A stretch of DNA of 64,000 bases from Pisaster brevispinus (taxonomy: Eukaryota; Echinodermata; Asteroidea; Forcipulatida; Asteriidae). Under the pieces are notes generated by a model that was not told the DNA's origin, made no database searches, and was given only the letters and a program-made list of their open reading frames with translations. Position 1 is the first letter of the stretch; each line of letters starts with the position of its first letter. A program made the translations under genes and the position numbers. Location: the NCBI GenBank assembly GCA_023634235.1, contig JAMKCF010000018.1, positions 7,452,768 through 7,516,767 on the forward strand, read 5' to 3'. Below are positions 34,801 through 42,800 of this stretch, one piece after another.

Positions 34801-36622
34801 CCTCTTTGAGTTAGATCTAAGAGAGCTTGGGCACATTATCCTCAGCACTACTTAGAGAAATATACAGAAAGTTAAAAGAGCACAACTTCTTTAAAATTAT
34901 ATCTGAAGAGAATAATTCACTAGGCAGTAGTCTGCCTACGAAATAAATTCTAAATTCAGATAAAAGTCTGCAATTTTTGAACTGTACAAAAGTAACAACC
35001 TGTGACAATATACACAGTGGGCCTACTGGTTCATCCCAACACAGTCCTGTGGTGGACATAAAAATCAGTAACAGGGAGAAACAATGTAATGATTTTGTCT
35101 ACAGCTGTAAACTTGACACAGAACATGGTATTAGTTGTGCAGTCAGACAGTTGTGTTCAAATAATTATGATAATTATGGTAATCAAGGCAGTAAATATGC
35201 GTATACAGCCGACACCTTTATGTTGACTTGGAACAAATAATATGACCAAGGTTACACAGTCTGGCTGACATTACGTGATATACATGTACAGCATAAAACA
35301 TCTAGCATTGGACACTCTCTGCTGATGGCTGACTATTCAGAGTGACTGGATTCAAATCCCACCTAGAGAGTCAGTCTAAACATTTTGGAAAATGGCTCAT
35401 CTGACCCACACATTCCATGGGATTTTAAGGTTTTTTAAAACAAATGTTGACCTTTAATTTCCTTTTTTATTTTCCTCTGAGGGAAAATGTACATTCAGTG
35501 ATACATTGGACCTTTAGACAAGAAACTTCAAGTAAGAAATTTCATCACACGGCCGGAATTTACACACACAAATCTCCACAGAAATTAAAGGCATTCAGTG
35601 AGTAGTGCTGTCAAGACCACTGTACATGTAGACTTTGTGGTTTGTGTTTTGATGATTTTGATACCTTGTAATAGTTGAAATAGCTAGATTAGATATTTAT
35701 ACATTCTTTAAATCTTTCTATTATTTAGAATGCAGGGGTCGATTTCACAAAGAGATACGATTGATCTTAACTCCAAATCACTCCTACATGTAATAATTGC
35801 TGAGCAAAGTGTGATGTCACAATACAAATCACTATGGTAAACAGACAACTCATCTTTTAAGATGAATCTTAGTGCTTTGTGAAATCGACCCCAGGAAGAT
35901 TTAATAAGACTGAGTAACAAAAGAGTCACTGTAGCAGCCAGCCCACAGGACAGCAGGAGAGGCGTGACACAGGGCAACTTACTTGACTAAATGTATGCTG
36001 ACTAAAAAATAAATGCAGCTTGTTAAATTGTTCTGAATTACATCATGTACTACTACACTAGTACTACACTCACTGTACATACCCACACCCAAAAATGCTT
36101 TTTCAACACTAACTGTTAGTATTACACTAAACAGTACACCACTCACTTATTAGTAGGTGAACTGAAAGTACTAAAAATAATGAGTATTCACACAGACTTT
36201 AAAAAACATTAAAAATCTTCATTTTAACAAAATTAATGAGATGTGGGCCAAACTATTGAAAACAATTGAAGGAGCACAAAAGTAACTGCATAACTTTAAA
36301 GTTGAATACACTAAAACCACTACAATTCATACCTCAGCTGCATCATTTGTCAAGACAACTTGTCGGACAAAAAAGAACAGGAGATTGAGAAAGAAAGAAG
36401 GCGTGTGCTTTAATAAAAAGAAGTTAACAATAAAGTAAATGTTTTACTTTTAAACTGAGCCGGCGAGCAAATATTTTTGTGAAAAAGCTGAAAGTAACGT
36501 CACAAGTGAGAGGAGTATGTTAAGTTAATTCATGCAAACTCATGCAAATGTTTGTATTTTTGTGAGAGAAGGTGATAAAAATGATCGGAATTTTGGCATA
36601 CCAGAGTCTCTTCCAGCCCCAT
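22635..36622 (-). CDS. CYB5R3: NADH-cytochrome b5 reductase (CYB5R1/3-like)
   Basis: Nine exons read on the minus strand: 36602-36622, 30855-31007, 29744-29816, 28388-28494, 27709-27838, 26035-26118, 25544-25629, 24553-24652, 22635-22807. Phases agree throughout, giving 308 aa, against about 300-305 for vertebrate CYB5R1/3. The enzyme passes electrons from NADH via FAD to cytochrome b5 (fatty-acid desaturation, sterol synthesis, methaemoglobin reduction). It shows MG at the N-terminus with Thr6, a possible N-myristoylation site as in CYB5R3. A membrane anchor lies at residues 8-29. The FAD motif R99-P-Y-T with SSDDDKG follows, then GGKMSQYL (131-138), the NADH motif GGTGITPM (187-194) and CGPPPM (281-286). 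It ends ...MRFSY, closest to CYB5R1 as I recall it. The choice of symbol between CYB5R1 and CYB5R3 is uncertain, the family is not. It probably acts on ER or outer mitochondrial membranes. Confidence 0.95.
23257..23302. repeat. Homopolymer G and C runs
   Basis: 'ggggggggagg' at 23254-23264 and a run of ten C at 23291-23300 in the last intron of CYB5R. The rest of that intron (22808-24476) is A-rich with no gene or named repeat seen. Confidence 0.6.
24477..24536. repeat. 12-bp tandem repeat (GAGGACAGAACA)n
   Basis: Five near-perfect copies of gaggacagaaca lie in CYB5R intron 8, just after the exon 8 donor. Confidence 0.9.
24553..24652 (-). CDS. CYB5R3: CYB5R exon 8
   Basis: Encodes [15 protein letters not shown] through [12 protein letters not shown]. 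Donor GATGAAG|GTAAAA lies 18 bp from a 12-bp tandem array. Confidence 0.95.
24664..25410. repeat. Diverged ~110-bp tandem repeats
   Basis: Repeated 'ttaagcaatcctattggttg', 'gaggctgtcacatgat' and 'gccattttgaagaa' blocks occur at least five times in CYB5R intron 7. The foldback at 24848-25036 interrupts the series. Confidence 0.55.
24848..25036. mobile_element. Foldback MITE in CYB5R intron 7
   Basis: Arms of about 60 bp: left contains 'gtggctgtacatggaattat' and right its inverse 'ataattccatgtacagccac', with outer ends 'tttaaagg' and 'ccttta'. The same motif occurs singly at 19739-19795 and 7051-7075. Confidence 0.65.
25544..25629 (-). CDS. CYB5R3: CYB5R exon 7
   Basis: Encodes [19 protein letters not shown] through LLFANQ. 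Acceptor TTGCAG|GG, donor AACCAG|GTAGGC. Confidence 0.96.
26035..26118 (-). CDS. CYB5R3: CYB5R exon 6
   Basis: Encodes [19 protein letters not shown] and IGMIAGGT, the start of the NADH-binding motif. Donor ACAG|GTGAGG. Confidence 0.95.
26630..26760 (+). repeat. tRNA-derived SINE, family E
   Basis: 'ggtggtctagtggtaagaca' (A-box) and 'acgtattccaatccca' (decayed B-box) are followed by 'agcaggacttggaaaagtac'. Located in CYB5R intron 5. Confidence 0.55.
27385..27490 (-). repeat. SINE family C fragment
   Basis: 'gtagggactgaaaaccaaat' and 'aggtgggattcgaaccggag' match the copies at 33436, 41615 and 45015 in the same orientation. The reverse complement has a B-box ('ggttcgaatccc'). Confidence 0.6.
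27709..27838 (-). CDS. CYB5R3: CYB5R exon 5
   Basis: Encodes [20 protein letters not shown] and on to [12 protein letters not shown]. Acceptor ACTCAG|GTG, donor TGTG|GTAAGT. Confidence 0.96.
28095..28349. mobile_element. 255-bp foldback MITE in CYB5R intron 4
   Basis: Arms of about 105 bp are nearly identical inverses: 'taactaagtgaggtttgcgg', 'aaaatctcttttgagtagtg', 'ggttctgaaaagaaccggtg' and 'gatcagtatgctctgatc' are all repeated inverted on the right. The left arm has a 7-bp insertion (TGACTCA). The right end is 39 bp from CYB5R exon 4. Confidence 0.8.
28388..28494 (-). CDS. CYB5R3: CYB5R exon 4 (FAD motif)
   Basis: Encodes [12 protein letters not shown] and the flavin motif [13 protein letters not shown]. 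Donor ATTAAG|GTGAGT, phase 0. Confidence 0.96.
28617..28899. mobile_element. MITE M1-like copy
   Basis: Ends 'gggcccaaattcatagcgctg' and 'gctctatgaaattggaccc' are inverted. CTG lies on both sides if the ends are taken as GGCCC/GGACC. Located in CYB5R intron 3. Confidence 0.6.
29335..29470 (+). repeat. tRNA-derived SINE, family A
   Basis: 'gggagaccgccaacatagg' and 'tagctcagttggcagagtgc' followed by 'aagttcaagtc' match the minus-strand copy at 43944 piece by piece. Located in CYB5R intron 3. Confidence 0.6.
29744..29816 (-). CDS. CYB5R3: CYB5R exon 3
   Basis: CAG|ATTGTG ... CCAGTTG|GTAAGT, encoding [18 protein letters not shown] and then ILGLPV, a highly conserved family segment. Confidence 0.95.
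30229..30780. repeat. 103-bp minisatellite, five copies
   Basis: The anchor 'aaactgt' occurs at 30241, 30349, 30453, 30556, 30659 and 30763 (spacings 108, 104, 103, 103, 104). Units contain 'ggactctgattatggtggta' and 'tcagtttactagtgcagtcc'. The central copies are nearly identical. It ends about 75 bp from CYB5R exon 2, within intron 2. Confidence 0.95.
30855..31007 (-). CDS. CYB5R3: CYB5R exon 2 (membrane anchor)
   Basis: 51 codons, phase 0 at both ends (ACAG|TTCGGT ... AAAGAG|GTAAGA). It encodes the hydrophobic [18 protein letters not shown] anchor and the linker to the FAD domain. Confidence 0.92.
31093..31330 (+). repeat. tRNA-Leu-derived SINE, family B
   Basis: The head reads like tRNA-Leu(CAA): 'tagccaagtggtct', 'cagactcaagtt' (anticodon CAA) and 'gtgggttcgaatcctgg'. 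It continues into 'cagtgccttttagcaagatg' and 'ttgcttctcttcacccaggg'. The body after the B-box makes it a SINE, not a tRNA gene. Confidence 0.7.
31640..31844. mobile_element. MITE M2 copy
   Basis: Ends 'gggtccaatgtcatagagct' and 'agctatatgaaattggaccc' are inverted. The interior has 'ctgctaagcaaagataagca' and 'ttggctggtattggtaacc'. In CYB5R intron 1. 'gggtccaatttcatcaagca' at 31963 is another single end. Confidence 0.65.
31845..33435. other. CYB5R intron 1, no gene seen
   Basis: ORFs here are short, lack splice context and overlap repeats rich in 'gtacatgtac'. Nothing assignable. Confidence 0.5.
33436..33706 (-). repeat. SINE family C
   Basis: 'aacatctaacagcacaatta' and 'ttagatgtcgtaagaaaacc', then 'gtagggactgaaaacccaat' and 'gaggtgggactcgaacaagg', align with 41615-41868. 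The tRNA-like end is at the high-coordinate side. Confidence 0.65.
33707..35734. other. CYB5R intron 1, no gene seen
   Basis: A/T-rich, with scattered 'tacatgtacatgta' motifs and one tRNA-like remnant near 35340 ('gattcaaatcccac'). Confidence 0.5.
35735..35892. mobile_element. MITE M3 copy
   Basis: Ends 'ggggtcgatttcacaaagag' and 'gctttgtgaaatcgacccc' are perfect inverses over about 17 bp. The outer triplet is CAG on both sides. The interior 'gcaaagtgtgatgtcacaat' is identical to the copy at 54740. Confidence 0.8.
36602..36622 (-). CDS. CYB5R3: CYB5R exon 1 (start)
   Basis: Reading minus, ATGGGGCTGGAAGAGACTCTG|GTATGC encodes MGLEETL and ends in phase 0, which fits exon 2. It is tiny, like exon 1 of other family members. 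The choice rests on phase, the MG start and the head-to-head position. A transcript would settle it. Confidence 0.65.
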
Positions 36623-36781
36623 GTTGTCTGCAGCTTGCACTCTGCTAGTGCTAGTCTATACTTAGTCTTGAGCTAAAGTGTGGTCAAAGGTCGAATTGTT
36701 GGATGTTCAAATTTGCATAAAAAAGAGCGCCCCCAGCGTCAAGTTATTCCGTGTGAACTGAAAAAAAAATGTTAGTCGACG
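36623..36781. promoter_or_regulatory. Candidate bidirectional promoter
   Basis: Only 159 bp separate the CYB5R ATG (minus) from the start of the divergent gene (plus), so both core promoters and 5' UTRs must lie here or in upstream non-coding exons. It holds a perfect octamer ATTTGCAT at 36711-36718 and a nuclear-receptor-like half site (tcaaaggtc) near 36683. No TATA box is evident. The motif functions are inferred. Confidence 0.5.
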
Positions 36782-36814
36782 ATGGACGATTTCAAGTTGA
36801 ATGCCGCAAAAATG
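36782..36814 (+). CDS. Unrecognised gene exon 1 (start)
   Basis: ATGGACGAT ... AAAATG|GTGAGC encodes MDDFKLNAAKM. The start has A at -3 and G at +4. An earlier ATG at 36769 in another frame also reaches this donor and can join exon 2 through an alternative acceptor (see findings). Confidence 0.6.
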
Positions 36815-39800
36815 GTGAGCAAATAAGCAAATATTGTGACATTTTAACCCTCCGCTCCTGTGAGAATAAGTACTTTTAAGTGTTATTTATGTTCCCTTTT
36901 TTAGGACATGTTAATCTTAAAAAATCATGGTGCAATTTACGAAATTCAGAACGGTTTTTCTTTTTTCTACATCCTTTTTTCGTTTGGCATGTTGTTGGGT
37001 ACCCAGACCAAATTTACGGGAAACTTATCACAGACTGATGCAGAGGACAGTCTTTATAATTTGTTGGCGTCCTTGGTTACAACTTTTAAAAATGAATATA
37101 TTTTAAATAGTGTCGATCATTTTGTTGATTTCGGCATGAGTTTGCACTTGAGTATTACTGAAAATGGTCATAACCTTATTTGGGCAAATCCTTTGCTTCT
37201 AAATGATTTGATGCATATTGGCCATTGCATTTTTTGTCACAATCCCAACCAGTAACACACACACATGATGCAGATTGAACACGATCATGCCGATGAAACA
37301 TGCTGAATCGAATGATCAATACATTTTTGATCTTGTGTTTTAATTATTGAATAATTAAAACACATTCACGGTTGGTTATGTTATGCACCATCTTGTTCAC
37401 TAGTTGCGATGATCGTAACCCTCCATCGCAGACCGTCGGGAGGATGGAGGGTTACGATCATCGCAACTACTTGTTCACCTACTCCTAGAACTATGCGGTT
37501 CGCTCCACTATTGTCTCCACGTGGAATGAAATGCTAAACGAACGAACACTTTCGAGGGCTCACTGACCAATGAACGGTGGTCGTCTTTTCCCCATGTAAT
37601 ATGAAAAATTACTTGATCTTGACCGATTTCATACATTCAATTAGATTGCAGCTCAGAAGCAGCGCAATGGAGCCAGGTCACCAGAGTCCGATAGCAATTG
37701 GGACAGTTCTGAACCAGAGAATACCTTGCCGAACATCAGCTCAGAGGAAGAGGTTAGCATCGTGTCGACTCACAGCAGGAGACGAGAAAAGAATGTGACA
37801 CCAAAAGGTACAGAATTACAGAATTACAGAATTGTTTATTTAGCCAATGATTAAAAACATTCACAGGAATTTGAAATATTGGTCTCACATCGTCATTACA
37901 ACTATAATGAATACAAAGATTTAGTTCTCCATGGACAGAAAGAAAGCAGTCCTAAAAACAACTGGCTTTGACTTTTTTAGGACATTTTTTGGCGGAGCTG
38001 TCAAGCGACTGGATTCAAGCTCTGTTGCTCCTGATCAGGGCCCAATTTCATGGCTCTGCTTACCGCCGAATTCTGCGCTTGCGATCACCATTCTCCGCTT
38101 ACTGTGTAAGCGCGAATTTCTGTACTAGCTGTGTAAGCGAAGAATGCCTGGTAACGTGGAGTACGCACGTGCACAAGCAAAAATTCCCTGATAATCCGTG
38201 AAATTCGCTTGATGTAAGCGCGGAATTCCCTGCTTCCGTAAGTGCAGATTCTTTGCTTACGGCATGTGTACGGTAAGCAGAGCCATGAAATCGGGCCCAG
38301 CAGAGTTTGGTTTCGAGTCTCGGTCGTGACACTCGTGTCCTTGAGCAAGACACTTAACCATTATTGCTCCGTCCTTCAGATCGGATGTAAAGCCATTGGT
38401 CCTGTGTGTTCTGTAACGCACATAAAAGAACCTAGTACATTTATCGTAAAGGGGCTCGAGTTTTTTGCATGGTTGGCTTAAGTGTCTTGTTTGTGCAGGA
38501 GAGACTGTCATTGCGTTTCAGTTTTTAGATATTGATTATTTTATACTAGCTGGTGAAATTTCAGTAATATTTGTATTCAAAGTGTCTGTTTATTTCCAGC
38601 ACCTAAGCAACCCAGCAGTACTAAACACCAGTCACAAAGCCATCACCAGGGCCACAAACCTGTCACCTCCCACCATCTCACCATCAACGGAGATCGAACT
38701 CCAAAGAAATCTTCACCTGCATCCAGCATGAGAAGGTGATTGAATAGGTTTACCCAAACTACTGTTGGAAGTATGTGAATTCTGGAGGTCTGACACACTT
38801 TTTAAAAACTTGGGTAGACACCAGGGGTCAATTTCATAGAGCTGCTTAAGCAGAAACATTGCTGAAGATATTTCTGCTAAGCGCAAATGAGCAGGAAACC
38901 AGTCACAAGTTGTACACATTTGGCTGGTAACCCATTGCTGGTAACCAAGATTTTTTTGTGCTGAGCAACTGCTCGTGCTTAAGCAGCACTCTGAAATTAG
39001 GACTAGAACTGTTAATTATAACTATTGGTCGAATTCACCTGACGTCATCGTATAAGAATAATCTTTGTTGCGCAATCTGGGGAGTCAATGTCCTTGTGTG
39101 TTATACAGTAGAGTGCGCATTTTAGGCAGCACAGCGTTTACAAACTTACCATTATTTGTACGTGCAATTTGACTCCTAAAATACAAAGCAATGCAGACAG
39201 TAGTCCCATGTGACCTTAGCGCAAGGGGTTGTCAATAGATGAGTAATAAAGGTGCTTATTGCCGCATCTGATAAAACTGTGTTTTTTTTTGCTCATTGTC
39301 TTATGCCTCGGCTTAGTGGACATGGTGGAAAAGTGGCGAAGGCTGGTGTCAATGTATTTGTAGACCGTGGTAGTGTAGATTCCTCAGACGATGATTTCTC
39401 CGTCGCTAGCAAGAAATCAGCCCCGAGAAAGCCAGAGAGACCACCCTTTGATTTCAGAAATGCAATTACTGGTAAGTGAACTCGATGCGAAAGATACTAG
39501 GCTTTGCATGGGGATGGGTTGGGGGGGTTTCAATTAGCGGAACACCAAGTACATCTCACTGTGATTGATCATGGCATGTCTTGGCCGAACAGTTAAGAGC
39601 ACTAGACTCAAGCTTTGGTATATCTGATCAGAAGAGTGTGGGTTCGAGTCCCAGTTGTGGCACTTGTGTCCCTGAGCAAAGTACTTAACCATTAGTTGTT
39701 TTGTCTCTGGATGGGACATTAAGCTGTAGGTCTCTTGTACAAGGATTGGTAGTGCATGTAAAAGATCCCACAAGAGTAGGGGTTATTCCCAGTGTTTCTG

Positions 39801-42800
39801 GCTCAAATAGCAAGCACCCTTGTTTACAGGTTTCCTCAGGCTTGGGAGCTAAGGTGATTAAGCTCACTTATCAGGCACCCTTGTTTTCATAATACCAGAA
39901 ACACATAATGATAATAAAAATAACACTTAAAGTGGCACTTGCAGGGTTTAGTGAGAGGGGGGTATCGGGCATGGCTCACTGTCCATTGTCATGATTGTAG
40001 CAAAGCTGAATTCATACTCCCACCCAATTGTTGGATGTGACCTCAAACCTCCGACAAACTAAAACCTCTCTACACACTGAAGTTAACTGTGTGTAAGTGG
40101 ATGAAACCATTGCTCTCGATCAACGAGTTTGTAAACTAACTTGACATCGACTTTAAGTATTAATTCAAACCTTAATACTTTTCCACCTTTTGTTGTAGAA
40201 CCACAGAGGGAGGAAGTCGTCAAATCAGAGCGGCCAGGCAAAAGCCGGAAAGGAAAGGTTTACGACCCACCCCCGGACCAGATGAATCAAAGTATTAATT
40301 CGGGTAAATCAGGATTTCATATCAGTTTTACCTTTGGAGTGTAGACCATTATCATGCTGCCACCATCTTGGTCATGTTCCCTGCATCCATAAATAAATGC
40401 TAATACTCAGTGTACAAAAATGAACCAGACTATTTCTCCTTTTAGCCTCGGCTTGGCTAGATTAATTTATATGGGAGAATATAAAAATGGACGCACCATG
40501 ATATTGGTCATGACACGTATAATTACAAATCATGTACTGTCAGACTGTGTAATTGAACAAGACTACTTTATAACTATAATTGCTTCTCTTCACACAGGAG
40601 TGTAAATGGGTACTATGAGGGCTGAGATGGTTCTTATGTTTGTTTTTAGCTTGTAAACCTGGCAGCACAGGATGTATACTCCCTAGGGAGCTGAAATAGT
40701 TTATAACAAAATAAAGACTATTTTGGGGGTCTAATTAACCTTACTTGCAGCTGAGAAGCTGAATTGCGATGGATGCAGCTACGTGTGTAAACTGCTGGCA
40801 CGTTAAGGTGCCTTTGGCCGCCAGCCACATAATATATGACCACGGACCATGCCAGAGAAAAAACATTTTTTGTTTTTGTCCGAAGGGAGGAAATCAGGAT
40901 TCTTTTAGGGAGAAAAACCAGAAGGGCCCAGAGAAAAACCTTCATGGCTCTAGAGAGAACCAACGCCCACTTCTACTCACATATGACCCTAGCCGGGAAT
41001 CGAACCAGGGTCACAGAGGTGAGATGCGAGCACTTTACGCACTAGTCACCCGTGCCACCCGTTTAAGGAATGACATAAATGGCCCAGTGTCTGGGGTAAT
41101 GTTCTTACGCCATGAGTGTCAAAATTAGCAGAGACCTTCATTATATAAATATCATTAGTCTTATTCTTATTTTTAATTATTGTTATTAATCAACTCTCTA
41201 TCTTCAGACCAGAAACAGCTCATTGCGGACACACCGGACGGTAAACCGAAAAAGCAAAACTGGAAGGTAAATCTCGGGTTTCAGTCGACGGAGAACGCCC
41301 CCAAGACCGACGCAACGCCCAATGACAACAACAACTTAAGCTACTCACAGAGGGACATGGGGATGTTGACAATGGCCACGTCATCGGACGTCGAGCTGAA
41401 GAAGATGGAGGGAAGGATGAGTCGCATGAGCGAGAAGGATGCAGGGGAGGACGTGGGGAGATATGATGAGGCGAGGCTTGAGAACTCACACTTGCTCATT
41501 GAGGAAAATACTCAGAGGTGTGATTTACAAATTACTCATTTTTAATTCTTAAATTGAGTCACAACTCACAAGTTTATCACTTGCTGCAGCTGAGCATTCT
41601 AGAAGATGCAGTGATACAACTTCTGGAGTTTGGTTTATTCTATTACACATCCAACAGCACAATTTGTGCCAATAGGCAATCAAGAAGAAATGTTCAGTTT
41701 TAGATGTTGCAGGAAAACCCCAAGCACACGCAATCAGGTACAGACTGAAAAAACCCAATCCACATGCAAGGCTCCCGTCTGAGTTGGGATTCGAACCAGG
41801 GTCCACAGAGGTGAAAGGCAGGGAAAGAAACCGCTGAGGCAACCTGATCCCCTGTTGCGTAAAAGGATTAAACATGATTGGGTTTTTCCAAAAGAGCTAA
41901 TGCTCAAGTGAAATACATTTTTTACGGTTTATAAAAGGGATAGCAACAGGTATATTTTAAGCTGTTTCATTATTTATTATTGAGGGAATCAAAGTGCGGT
42001 GAGGAGGTTTTAAACTAAGTGTTTAAATCCGTTGAAAAAGAAGCAGAAAGCCTAGTTTCACGCTCAAACATCCTGATAGGAGGAACCAGGTCGGACACAC
42101 TGGTGGCACATTTACCATGAAAATACCTGTAGAAAAGACAGAAGCTGGCTACAGATTTACAGGATGGGAAGGAGGTTGTAACGTTGATCCCAACCCTTCT
42201 CCAACAATATTAACAATACGCTTCTGCACTCTATCTAATAAAGATAAATGACAGGCAGAAGCTCCGGCCCAAATGTGATAACAGTACTCAATTAGAGGAA
42301 GTATAGTTGTCTTATACAGGTAGAGGGTAGCATCAGGAGGTAAGAACTTCCAAGCTCAAAAAAGACAACCAACACACATATGGAGCCTGAGATATACCTC
42401 TCCCAACTGGATCAAGTGGAGACTTCAAGTCCAAGAGGGCGATAATTTGATACCTAGAGCAAAGTCAAAGAGCCAATATGAATGGATGGAAATGTATCGT
42501 CTCTAGAGCGAGACAGAGGCACTAGTTAAGATTTTTCGTTGCAATAAAGGTTACTCGCCAATCGTTCCCACACTTCAGCATGCTCTCTAAATCCAGCTGG
42601 CTCTAGTGAACGTGTCAAATCAAAGAAGGCAGTAATTGAGGCAGAGGTATTTCTGTAGAGGATTGGTTGATGTGACATGAACCTTTAAAGCGAAAATTAT
42701 TCTGTGTTTTTTTTCAACCAGATACATCTACCGTTACAATCATGGGAGTACTAAGCACTACGACACACGGACTGGACGGGAGGACATCTACATGACGGCC

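Noticed and set aside
36331..36350. Alternative CYB5R first exon (minus ATGATGCAGCTGAG|GTATGA)
   Set aside because: It ends in phase 2, while exon 2 needs phase 0.
37401..37469. Palindrome read as a transcription terminator or microRNA hairpin
   Set aside because: Perfect arms plus an exact 9-bp flanking duplication are better explained by transposition. A microRNA precursor would rarely be fully complementary.
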